From the NCBI GenBank assembly GCA_026415535.1, contig JAOAGX010000024.1:1-14086 (forward strand): a stretch of 14,086 nt of DNA. Reading direction: 5' to 3'. The notes under the pieces are model-generated. The model was not told the origin of the DNA. It saw only the letters and a list, made by a program, of their open reading frames with translations, and did not search any database. Positions 6,648 through 13,400 of this stretch are shown here, in pieces. Position 1 is the first letter of the stretch, and each line of letters starts with the position of its first letter. This stretch comes from Armatimonadota bacterium. GTDB taxonomy: Bacteria; Armatimonadota; UBA5829. A program made the position numbers and the translations under genes.

Positions 6648-8105
6648 GTGAGAATCCGAAGCGAAGCTAAAGTTGGGATGATCGTCTTCGTCGGAATACT
6701 GGCGCTCATTGTCGTCTACTGGTTCCTAGGGGGCCTTAGCCTGCGTGCGTCGACCTACCCGCTTCATGCCGTGTTCGACAACGCGCAGAAATTGCAGCGA
6801 GGTGCGGACGTGCGCATGGCCGGAGTCAAGATCGGAGTGGTAAGAGACACCAAACTCACGGAACGTGTGAAGGCACGCGTCGAAATGCTCATTGAAAACG
6901 GTTGTATGATACCGGCCGATTCGGTTGCACGAATCACCACGGGTGCTTTCCTAGGAGAATATTATGTGGAAATTGTTCCAGGCAGGAGCCGCAAAGTTAT
7001 TCGCCCTGGAAATAAACTTGCGAGCGCATCATCAACTACTCCCGACGAACTTATTGAAGGCGCAAGTGAGATTTTGCGCTCGCTCAAAGGTTCAGTAAAG
7101 GGAATTAACGCCATAATGGCCGACAACAAATTGTCAATGAAGATACATAGAGCCTTGGATGCCCTCAATAGAGCGGTAGAGTCGGCGGCAGAACTGGCAG
7201 AAGCATCTTCAGCATTGGTCAAGCAGGTAGCTCCAGACGTTGCAGCGACCATATCAAACGCCAAGAAGGCATCGCAGTCCGCAGCAAATGTCGGAACAAA
7301 CGTGGAAAGACTGGTGCGGGATGACCTGAGACCGAAGCTAAACTCTCTTCTAGCTGGTATAAACAAGCTGGCTGAAGACCTTGACAAAGCCGCACAGGAG
7401 TCCCAAGAACTCATCGAAGCTTATAGAAGCGGCGGACCGGCATTGGAGAAGGCCCTAACCAAGGCCGAGAAGACCATCGAAACAATCGAGGCCGCAGCAG
7501 ATCAAGCGCGCGAGATGCTGACTAAGCTAAACGAGGCAAGTACCTCCATTAAGGAACTCGCTACCGACGAACAGATCAAGGCCGATCTCAAGAAGACCAT
7601 TCACAACGTCTCTGAGGTCAGTGGTCAACTTAAGGAGACTGTCAGGCTTGTTACAAACAAGCTTGCACCGGGCGCGGGTCCGAGTCCAGAGGCGAAGCAA
7701 AAAGTCCCGGAATACGGATTGACATTCAACGCACTGGCCAACACCAGCGCTGGCCAGTCCAGGTTCGACGCCTACTACACCTTCATACACGGCAAGGAGT
7801 TCTACAGGGTCGGCGGATATAACATTGGAGAGAATAGCCAGTTAATAGGGCAGGGTGGCTACCCAATCGGATCTGGGGGAGCGTTCAGGTACGGTATTTA
7901 TGCGTCCCGTGTTGGCATCGGATACGACCAGCGAATCGGTAAAACCGGGCTTCTTTCGATAGACCTGTTCCGGCCTAACGATCCACAGATGGAAGTCCGC
8001 ACAACGGCAAAAGTTGGCGACTGGCTAGGAGTATACCTTGGCACAAACAATTTCCTAAAATCAGAAAACCGCAATCTGTTGATCGGCATTCAGTATCGGA
8101 AGTAG
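6648..8105 (+). CDS. mlaD: MlaD-like MCE-domain protein with long helical region and beta-rich C-terminus
   Basis: Substrate-binding component of the MlaEFD lipid transporter, anchored in the inner membrane and reaching across the periplasm. Order of parts: one membrane helix (about residues 10-28, GMIVFVGILALIVVYWFLGG); an MCE domain (about 37-112, with ADVRMAGVKIGVV and GAFLGEYYVEIV); a long helical, coiled-coil-prone stretch rich in Ala, Lys and Glu (about 135-340); a short Pro/Gly linker; and a 130-residue C-terminus (about 355-485) of alternating Gly, aromatic and polar residues that looks like amphipathic beta strands. E. coli MlaD is only about 180 residues and lacks the last two parts. 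A long MlaD ending in an outer-membrane beta-barrel is reported for Veillonella parvula, where it bridges the envelope without MlaA or MlaC. The GTG start has AGGGG 8 bases upstream. rplI follows after 13 bases. Confidence 0.9.
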   Translation: MRIRSEAKVGMIVFVGILALIVVYWFLGGLSLRASTYPLHAVFDNAQKLQRGADVRMAGVKIGVVRDTKLTERVKARVEMLIENGCMIPADSVARITTGAFLGEYYVEIVPGRSRKVIRPGNKLASASSTTPDELIEGASEILRSLKGSVKGINAIMADNKLSMKIHRALDALNRAVESAAELAEASSALVKQVAPDVAATISNAKKASQSAANVGTNVERLVRDDLRPKLNSLLAGINKLAEDLDKAAQESQELIEAYRSGGPALEKALTKAEKTIETIEAAADQAREMLTKLNEASTSIKELATDEQIKADLKKTIHNVSEVSGQLKETVRLVTNKLAPGAGPSPEAKQKVPEYGLTFNALANTSAGQSRFDAYYTFIHGKEFYRVGGYNIGENSQLIGQGGYPIGSGGAFRYGIYASRVGIGYDQRIGKTGLLSIDLFRPNDPQMEVRTTAKVGDWLGVYLGTNNFLKSENRNLLIGIQYRK

Positions 8106-8118
8106 CAAGGAGACTCGA

Positions 8119-8571
8119 ATGAAACTCATACTCACCCGAGATGTTCAGGATCTTGGAAAGGCGGGCGACCTCGTAAACGTAGCGGAGGGCTACGGGCGCA
8201 ATTTCCTGCTTCCTCGTAAACTGGCCATCGTGGCCGACGCCGGCGCGATCAAAGCCCTTGAAAGAAAGAAGAAAATACTCGAAATCAAGGGCGAGCAGCT
8301 TTTGGCTGAAGCGCAGCAAATAGCTGAGAGGCTCAACAATCTACAGGTTGTCATCAAGGAAAAGGCTGGGTCTGGAACCAAACTGTACGGCTCGGTCACG
8401 AGCCAGGAAATAGCGGACGCCCTGCTCGAGCAACATTCCATAAAGGTGGACAAACGTAAGATTCACATCACGGAGCCAATCAAGAACATCGGCACATTCG
8501 AGGTTCCGGTCAAACTGCATCATGACGTATCGGCAACGATACACGTTGAGGTTGTGCCGACGGAAAGTTGA
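8119..8571 (+). CDS. rplI: 50S ribosomal protein bL9
   Basis: Large-subunit protein that binds 23S rRNA near the L1 stalk and helps keep reading frame. The N-terminal RNA-binding domain carries the family signature MKLILTRDVQDLGKAGD and GYGRNFLLPRKLA (residues 24-36). A long connecting helix (about 41-75, EKKK- and E-rich) leads to the C-terminal domain with KLYGSVTSQEIADAL. Length of 150 residues is normal. An ideal AAGGAG ribosome site lies in the 13-base gap after mlaD, so rplI is probably the last gene of the mla transcript, and an intrinsic terminator follows at 8638. The usual neighbours rpsF, ssb and rpsR are absent; dnaB next door is a common association. Confidence 0.98.
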   Translation: MKLILTRDVQDLGKAGDLVNVAEGYGRNFLLPRKLAIVADAGAIKALERKKKILEIKGEQLLAEAQQIAERLNNLQVVIKEKAGSGTKLYGSVTSQEIADALLEQHSIKVDKRKIHITEPIKNIGTFEVPVKLHHDVSATIHVEVVPTES

Positions 8572-8637
8572 ACGCTGACAGCCAAGCGGAAACACTGAAA
8601 GACGACCACTACGATTCGATGTTTCTGTATGAACATC

Positions 8638-8673
8638 CAGGACAATCGATAAAACCAAATTGGTCCTGTTTTT
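8638..8673 (+). terminator. Intrinsic terminator after rplI
   Basis: CAGGACAAT (8638-8646) pairs with ATTGGTCCTG (8659-8668) with one bulged G, giving a 9-bp stem and a 12-base loop, followed directly by TTTTT (8669-8673). It closes the mlaEFD-rplI unit, so dnaB needs its own promoter in the 42 bases that follow or depends on read-through; no clear promoter is seen there. Confidence 0.85.
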
Positions 8674-8715
8674 AGCGTTAACAGCTTAACTTTCGACTTT
8701 CCCCTGGAGGAAAGG

Positions 8716-10119
8716 ATGGAAAAGGCGGCAACGGTTTTGGGACGTGTCCCGCCGCAGAACATTGAAGCTGAACAATCAACGCTCGGTTCCATGATGATCG
8801 AAAAGACGGCGTTGGAAAAGGGCTTGGAGATCCTCCGCGCCGAGGATTTCTATCGTCCGGCAAACGCGGAAATTTTCGACTGCCTGGCTGCCCTTGCCGA
8901 ACGTGACGAACCGTGCGACCTGATTACCCTCCAAGAAGAGCTACGTAAGCGCGGTAAACTTGAAGAATGCGGCGGCACTGAGTATCTGATGGCCCTTGCC
9001 GACGTTGTTCCTACTGCCGCGAATATCGAGCACTACGCTCGCATAGTTGAAGAAAAGTCTATACTCCGACGACTTATTTCAGCCGGCACTGAGATCATCG
9101 CCATGGCGCAGAACGAGGCGGAGGATGTGGACACAATAACCGACCGGGCCGAACGGCTTATCTTCCAGGTGGCTCAGCGTCGGATCGGCGAATACTTTCG
9201 TCCGATTACCCCTCTTGTTATGTCGGCCTGGGAATGGATCGAGCGTCGCTACCGCGACAAGGGAGAAGCGTCGGGCATCCCGACTGGGTTCACAAAACTG
9301 GATCACATGACCTCCGGCCTTCAGCCTTCGGACCTCATCATTATCGCGGGCCGGCCCTCGATGGGCAAGACTTCCCTTGCACTGGATATTGCTGTCCACG
9401 CGGCCGTTAAAGCGAATCAGACCGTGGCGATATTCACCATCGAAATGTCTGCCGAACAACTTGTCCAGAGAATGCTTTGCGCGCAAGCCCGCGCAAATGC
9501 CCACCGCCTCCGCACCGGTTATTTCGAGGACGAGGAGTGGAGCAGAATCGCCAAGGCTGCCAGCGTACTTTGGGACGCGCCCATTTATATCGACGATACC
9601 ACGGACATCACAGCGCTCGCCATGCGCGCAAAGTGCCGCAGGCTTAAAGCTGAGCACGGATTGGGACTGGTTGTCGTTGACTACCTCCAGTTAGTTCGCT
9701 CACAAAAACGCCTCGACAATAGGCAGCAAGAGATATCCGAAATCGCTAGAAGTCTCAAATCGCTCGCTCGCGAACTGAAGGTTCCAGTAATCGCGGTCTC
9801 CCAGCTCAGCCGCGCTCCGGAAAAGCGCGAGGACAAGCGGCCAATGTTATCTGATCTTAGGGAGTCCGGCTCTATTGAGGCTGAGGCCGACTTGGTAGCT
9901 CTGCTATTCAGGCCCGATTACTATGTTCAAAAGGAAATCGAGGATACGGAATCGATTCGCGGTAAAGAAGGGACCGGATACGATCCGGAAAAACGACAGG
10001 TAGAAGTTGCCGAGGTTATAATCGCCAAACACCGTAACGGTCCCACTGGAACTGTCAAGCTGGGCTTCGTCCGGGAGTTCGCGTCGTTCGAGAACCTGTA
10101 CGAAGGCCAAGATAAATAG
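8716..10119 (+). CDS. dnaB: Replicative DNA helicase DnaB
   Basis: Hexameric 5'-3' helicase that unwinds DNA ahead of the replisome. The N-terminal domain that binds primase starts at VPPQNIEAEQSTLGSM (residues 11-26). After a linker comes the RecA-like motor: Walker A GRPSMGKTS (212-220), the EMS motif (243-245), Walker B VVVDYLQL (319-326), LSDLRESGSIEAEAD (378-392) and the KHRNGPTGT arginine-finger loop (438-446). At 467 residues it has normal length and no intein at the usual Walker A site. GGAGG lies 5 bases before the ATG (GGAGGAAAGGATG). A terminator upstream separates it from rplI; the methyltransferase-like gene follows after 52 bases and may be cotranscribed. Confidence 0.98.
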   Translation: MEKAATVLGRVPPQNIEAEQSTLGSMMIEKTALEKGLEILRAEDFYRPANAEIFDCLAALAERDEPCDLITLQEELRKRGKLEECGGTEYLMALADVVPTAANIEHYARIVEEKSILRRLISAGTEIIAMAQNEAEDVDTITDRAERLIFQVAQRRIGEYFRPITPLVMSAWEWIERRYRDKGEASGIPTGFTKLDHMTSGLQPSDLIIIAGRPSMGKTSLALDIAVHAAVKANQTVAIFTIEMSAEQLVQRMLCAQARANAHRLRTGYFEDEEWSRIAKAASVLWDAPIYIDDTTDITALAMRAKCRRLKAEHGLGLVVVDYLQLVRSQKRLDNRQQEISEIARSLKSLARELKVPVIAVSQLSRAPEKREDKRPMLSDLRESGSIEAEADLVALLFRPDYYVQKEIEDTESIRGKEGTGYDPEKRQVEVAEVIIAKHRNGPTGTVKLGFVREFASFENLYEGQDK

Positions 10120-10171
10120 CACCTTGAGCGGCAAAGCTTAGTTCAGTAAGATCTGTTTCGGAGGGAATTGG

Positions 10172-10840
10172 ATGAGTCTAATCTGGAAGATCGAAAAGCA
10201 ACTCATGAGAAAGCTCGGGCTTTCTCCAATGCGTAGAGTAATAAAAGGCCTCAAAAGACGCGGCGTGGACGTTGGCAAGATGCAGGCCCTAGACATGTTC
10301 GCGGGCGATGGAACCGGATCGGTGCTCTGTTACTCGGACTCGGTTCAGCATCTGGAAGCTTGGGAACTCAACCCGGAACTGGTAGAGCGACTTAAAAAGA
10401 ACCTGCCGCGTGCAGTCATTAGACAGGTAGACTCCTATGAGCAGATGCGCGTGTGCGAGGGCAAATTCGACCTCATAGTTATCGAGGCGCCTTTGTCTCT
10501 CTATGGGCCAAACCTGGAATACTGCGAACACATCGGGCTGTTCCCGCGCGTGCTGGATCTATGTAAAGACGACGCCGTCCTGATCCTCGCTGTTGCGACC
10601 GAAGTTGAACCTTTGCGCCAATATGTAGGCGACATCGACCGCGTAGGAACACCGGAGCATCTGAAGCGGCGAGCTGAGTTTTACAAAACCGACAATCCTG
10701 AAAACATTCCACTTGACAAAATGGTTTCGGCTTATTCAGAGCATTGTACTGCTGGCGGGTTCGAAGTAGAGTGGTGGTTTGCGGTTCGAAGACGCTATGC
10801 GCACACTTTGGCTCTCAAAATACGCAAGCGAGCATCGTAG
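10172..10840 (+). CDS. Putative class I SAM-dependent methyltransferase, substrate unknown
   Basis: Not recognised as a named family. The 222-residue chain has a Rossmann-type SAM-binding outline: motif I ALDMFAGDGTG (39-49), an acidic end to strand 2 in AWELNP (63-68, E65 would hold the ribose), and motif IV FDLIVIEAP (99-107) at the end of strand 4. The IEAP in place of DPPY or NPPY argues against a typical N6-adenine DNA methylase, and the substrate cannot be inferred. The C-terminal third (about 150-222) is unlike the core, ending in basic WWFAVRRRYAHTLALKIRKR, which may bind nucleic acid. No membrane segment or signal peptide. GGAGGG lies six bases before the ATG. It sits 52 bases after dnaB with no terminator between, so it may be part of the dnaB transcript. 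Confidence 0.75.
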   Translation: MSLIWKIEKQLMRKLGLSPMRRVIKGLKRRGVDVGKMQALDMFAGDGTGSVLCYSDSVQHLEAWELNPELVERLKKNLPRAVIRQVDSYEQMRVCEGKFDLIVIEAPLSLYGPNLEYCEHIGLFPRVLDLCKDDAVLILAVATEVEPLRQYVGDIDRVGTPEHLKRRAEFYKTDNPENIPLDKMVSAYSEHCTAGGFEVEWWFAVRRRYAHTLALKIRKRAS

Positions 10841-10878
10841 TGAGTACTTTTCTTTGGAGACCTTGAGCCCACTATCGT

Positions 10879-10931
10879 CCCCGTAAATTCACCCCGGACG
10901 GAATGCAAGGGGCGGGTTTCCCATCGGGAGG
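10879..10931 (+). promoter_or_regulatory. C/G-tract leader of purD with possible SD sequestration
   Basis: The 98-base space before purD contains CCCC (10879-10882), CCCC (10892-10895), GGGG (10909-10912), GGG (10914-10916), CCC (10920-10922) and the ribosome site GGGAGG (10926-10931). CCC can pair either with the GGG before it or with the GGG of the ribosome site (CCCATCGGG), so the two are mutually exclusive. No T-run and no known riboswitch consensus was recognised. Regulatory meaning is inferred. Confidence 0.3.
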
Positions 10932-10938
10932 TTAACGT

Positions 10939-12216
10939 TTGAAGGTCCTTGTTGTAGGCAGCGGAGGACGTGAGCACGCCCTAGCGTGGAAGCTGGCCCA
11001 GTCACCAAACGTGTCACACCTCTACGCACTCCCTGGCAACGCAGGTTCTGCTCACGTTGCAGAGTGCGTGCTCGGTAATGTGATGGATATCAACGCGGTC
11101 GCGGACTTTGCCGAGCGCGAGAAAGTCGATCTGACTGTTGTCGGCCCTGAGTCGCCGCTGATCTCTGGGATGGTCGATGAGTTTGAAAGGCGCGGCCTGA
11201 AAATCTTCGGTCCGTCGAAAGAAGCTGCGCGGATTGAGGGCAGCAAGGCATTTGCCAAGCGTCTTATGCTAGACAACGGCATTCCCACAGGACTCTGCGA
11301 GATATTCGACGATCCAGACAAGGCTACTGCTTACATCGATTCAGTTGCCAATAAGTCGACCGACCCGATCGTAGTCAAAGCAGACGGGGAAGCCGCTGGC
11401 AAGGGAGTATTCGTGTGCCCGACCAAAGAGGAAGCTATCAACGCGGTTAATACGATCATGCGGGATCGATTATTCGGCGCGTCCGGCGACACGATCGTGA
11501 TCGAGGATTATCTGGATGGACCAGAAGCTACGTTTATGTGCTTCGTTGACGGCGAGGATTTCTCGCCAATGGTGCCGTCTCAAGATCACAAACGAGCCTA
11601 CGATAACGACGAAGGCCCAAACACCGGCGGAATGGGCTGTTACGCACCCGTGCCAGTGTTTGGCCATGATATCAGGGCAACGGTCGTTGATACCATCGTA
11701 AGACCAACGCTTAAATCCCTTTCGAAACTGGGCATCCACTACAAAGGGGTGCTTTACGTCGGACTCGCGCTTACATCCAAGGGACCTAAAGTTGTAGAAT
11801 TCAACTGTCGTTTCGGTGACCCGGAAACACAGGTTGTGTTGCCGCTTATGGACGGCGACCTTGCCGAAATTTGCCTTGCCGTGGCCGAAGGAAAGCTCGA
11901 CGGGATGAGTATTGACTGGCTTGATCGGAAGGCTGTTTGCGTGGTTATGGCATCCGGCGGCTATCCGGGCGAATACGAGAAAGGCAAGATTATCACGGGA
12001 ATCGAAGAAGCAGAGGCCACCGGCGCGATCGTATTTCACGCTGGGACGGAGATCAAAGACGGCAAGTTGGTCACCTCAGGCGGTCGAGTGCTGGGAGTCA
12101 CCGGTATTGGTGACACGTTCGCGGAAGCTATCGACCTTGCCTATACCGGTGTTTCGAAGATTTGTTTCGATCGGGCTCACTATCGCCGGGACATAGCACG
12201 AAGGGTGGTCTCTTAA
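10939..12216 (+). CDS. purD: Phosphoribosylamine-glycine ligase (GAR synthetase)
   Basis: Second step of de novo purine synthesis: ATP-dependent joining of glycine to phosphoribosylamine; cytoplasmic ATP-grasp enzyme. The N-domain starts MKVLVVGSGGREHALAWKL (GSGGREH at residues 7-13). The ATP-grasp part has IVVKADGEAAGKGV (144-157; the usual form is ADGLAAGKGV), NTGGMG (228-233) and VEFNCRFGDPETQ (286-298), all with the expected nucleotide- and metal-binding residues. At 425 residues it is standard. The TTG at 10939 is supported by GGGAGG seven bases upstream and by the immediate start of the family alignment; no ATG lies nearby in frame. Upstream is a C/G-tract leader; downstream is a 667-base repeat-rich gap before purE. 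No fused PurM or PurN domain. Confidence 0.97.
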   Translation: MKVLVVGSGGREHALAWKLAQSPNVSHLYALPGNAGSAHVAECVLGNVMDINAVADFAEREKVDLTVVGPESPLISGMVDEFERRGLKIFGPSKEAARIEGSKAFAKRLMLDNGIPTGLCEIFDDPDKATAYIDSVANKSTDPIVVKADGEAAGKGVFVCPTKEEAINAVNTIMRDRLFGASGDTIVIEDYLDGPEATFMCFVDGEDFSPMVPSQDHKRAYDNDEGPNTGGMGCYAPVPVFGHDIRATVVDTIVRPTLKSLSKLGIHYKGVLYVGLALTSKGPKVVEFNCRFGDPETQVVLPLMDGDLAEICLAVAEGKLDGMSIDWLDRKAVCVVMASGGYPGEYEKGKIITGIEEAEATGAIVFHAGTEIKDGKLVTSGGRVLGVTGIGDTFAEAIDLAYTGVSKICFDRAHYRRDIARRVVS

Positions 12217-12242
12217 TAACGAAACCTAGAAAGCAGAAATCG

Positions 12243-12262
12243 CGGAAACCATTTCCGGTTTT
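12243..12262 (+). terminator. Weak intrinsic terminator candidate after purD
   Basis: CGGAAA (12243-12248) and TTTCCG (12252-12257) form a 6-bp stem with a 3-base loop, followed by GTTTTCTT. Stem and T-run are both modest, so termination would be incomplete; it lies 27 bases beyond the purD stop. Confidence 0.4.
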
Positions 12263-12354
12263 CTTGGTCTCGGGATTTCAGCGAGTGAATATTGGTTACT
12301 TCGACAATGTCCAACCGTTTGAGCGCGGTTTCGTAAGAGATAGTTAGTTGCGAG

Positions 12355-12380
12355 AGATTCTTCGCTGCGCTCAGAATGAC
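12355..12380 (-). repeat. Palindromic 26-base repeat element, inverted copy
   Basis: Read on the minus strand, the segment is GTCATTCTGAGCGCAGCG followed by AAGAATCT. It matches 12764-12789 (plus strand) at 23 of 26 positions. ATTCT and AGAAT can pair as a 5-bp stem around an 11-base loop. It resembles a dispersed intergenic repeat remembered from many environmental bacterial genomes; that recollection is unverified. Confidence 0.7.
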
Positions 12381-12407
12381 ATGATTCCAGGAATTACGGG
12401 GAAGACG

Positions 12408-12472
12408 ACTCCCGTGGAGTGCTCCGTGGACCGGAATCCTATAGGAGCGATCGTATCGCTCCAAGGCTCCGG
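12408..12472. repeat. Pair of CGT-loop hairpins with flanking inverted repeat
   Basis: First hairpin: ACTCC-CGT-GGAGT (12408-12420). Second: GGAGCGAT-CGT-ATCGCTCC (12444-12462), an exact 8-bp stem, itself enclosed by CCGGA (12431-12435) and TCCGG (12468-12472). CCGTGGA is also repeated directly at 12412-12418 and 12424-12430. No T-run follows, so terminator function is unlikely. Origin and role unknown. Confidence 0.55.
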
Positions 12473-12525
12473 ATCATAAAGTCCTAAATGACTGTGAATC
12501 ACACAGAGTTACGAAAGTCGCCGTC

Positions 12526-12790
12526 CGTTGTCCTGAGCAATCCGTCATTCTGGCGACCAGTCGTTCTAGAAACTAGTAATCATTGGCAACTTGTATTAGG
12601 CAACTAGTTAACCTGAGCGAACCATGCCCAGGCAATTCGTCATCATGGACGACCTGTCTTGAGCAACTACTCGTTATGGTCAACTAGTCATTACCGGCAA
12701 TTCGTCTTGGTTGACCTGTCCTGGGCAACTAGGCATCTTGAGCAACTCATGCTTGGACAATTCGTCATCCTGAGCGAAGCGAAGGATCTT
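12526..12790 (+). repeat. Degenerate tandem array of ~13-18 base units with terminal palindromic element
   Basis: About 15 contiguous related units, each roughly (C)GTC-AT-nn-TGAGCAACTA, starting at 12526, 12543, 12560, 12576, 12593, 12607, 12625, 12638, 12656, 12670, 12687, 12703, 12718, 12732 and 12749. Lengths vary among 13-18 bases. Examples are GTCTTGAGCAACTA (12656-12669), GTCCTGGGCAACTA (12718-12731) and GTCATTACCGGCAATT (12687-12702). The order CAATT, CGTC..GACCT, GTC..CAACTA recurs near 12535, 12632 and 12697, hinting at a higher-order period of 60-95 bases. The last unit (12763-12790) extends into the full palindromic element CGTCATCCTGAGCGAAGCGA then AGGATCTT. There are no conserved repeats with unique spacers, so it is not CRISPR. 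Confidence 0.75.
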
Positions 12791-12809
12791 AGAGTAATCT
12801 AATGAGCCT

Positions 12810-12828
12810 GAACCGCCTTATTCGGTTC
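12810..12828 (+). other. Hairpin upstream of purE
   Basis: GAACCG (12810-12815) and CGGTTC (12823-12828) form a perfect 6-bp stem with a 7-base loop, about 50 bases before the purE start. The following TGTATTT is a poor T-run. It could be a weak terminator for transcripts crossing the array or a leader element of purE. Confidence 0.4.
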
Positions 12829-12883
12829 TGTATTTACGTACTTTCATACTTCTCGAACATCAAACCGCCATAGGAGAATGTCT

Positions 12884-13342
12884 ATGCCAGGAAAAGTTGC
12901 AATAGTGATGGGTAGCAAGTCGGATGCAGAAGTTATGAAGGCCGCATCCGAAGCGCTAGACGAGTTCGGGGTTGCAAACGAAACGTTCGTGATGTCGGCT
13001 CACCGCAATCCGCGGGCGGTGACGGAGTTCGCAACGACCGCCGAAGAGAAAGGCTTCGAAGTCATCATAGCTGGAGCGGGAATGGCTGCTCACCTTCCGG
13101 GAGTAATCGCGGCGCTCACACCGCTACCTGTTATCGGGGTGCCAACCAAGTCCGCCGCACTTGGCGGACTTGACTCGCTCCTTTCAATCGTACAGATGCC
13201 AGGAGGAGTACCTGTAGCAACAGTAGCAATTGACGGCGCAAAGAATGCCGGCATACTGGCAGCTCAGATATTGAGCGTTAAGTACCCAGACTTGCGCGAG
13301 GCCGTAAAAAATCACAAGGAGAAGTTGGCGAGAGGGAATTGA
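12884..13342 (+). CDS. purE: N5-carboxyaminoimidazole ribonucleotide mutase (PurE, class I)
   Basis: Moves the carboxyl group of N5-CAIR to give CAIR in purine synthesis; cytoplasmic, octameric in the family. The 152-residue chain shows VAIVMGSKSDAEVM (5-18), the phosphate-binding GSxSD loop; MSAHRNP (37-43) with the catalytic histidine H40; and AGAGMAAHLPGVIAA (63-77). SAHRNP replaces the more usual SAHRTP. An in-frame ATG at 12878 gives two more residues, but AGGAG (12872-12876) sits only one base before it and seven before the ATG at 12884, so the latter is favoured. PurE class I normally works with PurK, which is not in this window; purB follows after 68 bases. Class II PurE (direct AIR carboxylation) cannot be wholly ruled out from motifs alone. 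Confidence 0.96.
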   Translation: MPGKVAIVMGSKSDAEVMKAASEALDEFGVANETFVMSAHRNPRAVTEFATTAEEKGFEVIIAGAGMAAHLPGVIAALTPLPVIGVPTKSAALGGLDSLLSIVQMPGGVPVATVAIDGAKNAGILAAQILSVKYPDLREAVKNHKEKLARGN

Positions 13343-13400
13343 TGGTTCGAGGATCCCATTATTTGTAGAACCCCTTTAGAACCATCAAACCCGTCGAACC
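13339..13400 (+). promoter_or_regulatory. Inverted repeats with alternative pairing between purE and purB
   Basis: TTGATGGTTC (13339-13348), overlapping the purE stop codon, is an exact reverse complement of GAACCATCAA (13379-13388), with 30 bases between. The same left arm, shifted, GGTTCGA (13344-13350), is also an exact complement of TCGAACC (13394-13400), which directly precedes the purB ribosome site GGAGG (13401-13405). The two foldings exclude each other. No T-run follows, so any control would be translational or by RNA processing. Confidence 0.45.

Larger units (their letters stand above)
12217..12883. other. Non-coding, repeat-rich gap between purD and purE
   Basis: No convincing gene in 667 bases on either strand. 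In order it holds: a weak hairpin plus T-rich tract after purD (12243-12262); an inverted copy of a palindromic 26-base element (12355-12380); two hairpins with CGT loops (12408-12472); a degenerate tandem array ending in a second copy of the element (12526-12790); a hairpin before purE (12810-12828); and the purE ribosome site (12872-12876). Confidence 0.8.

Noticed and set aside
9346..9375. Intein in DnaB at the Walker A site
   Set aside because: The motif GRPSMGKTS is uninterrupted and the protein is of normal length.
10841..10938. Purine or PRPP riboswitch before purD
   Set aside because: I could not find the conserved loop sequences of any known purine-related riboswitch class; only C/G tracts.
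11470..12039. 189-codon minus-strand frame opposite purD
   Set aside because: No family features, no ribosome site, and purD on the other strand is certain.
12526..12790. CRISPR array
   Set aside because: Units are 13-18 bases, degenerate and contiguous, without spacers; no cas genes.
12810..12867. Bacillus-type PurR boxes before purE
   Set aside because: CGAAC-like cores occur at 12817-12829 (minus) and 12854-12860, but match and spacing are imperfect and orientation differs from what I recall of the B. subtilis pair.
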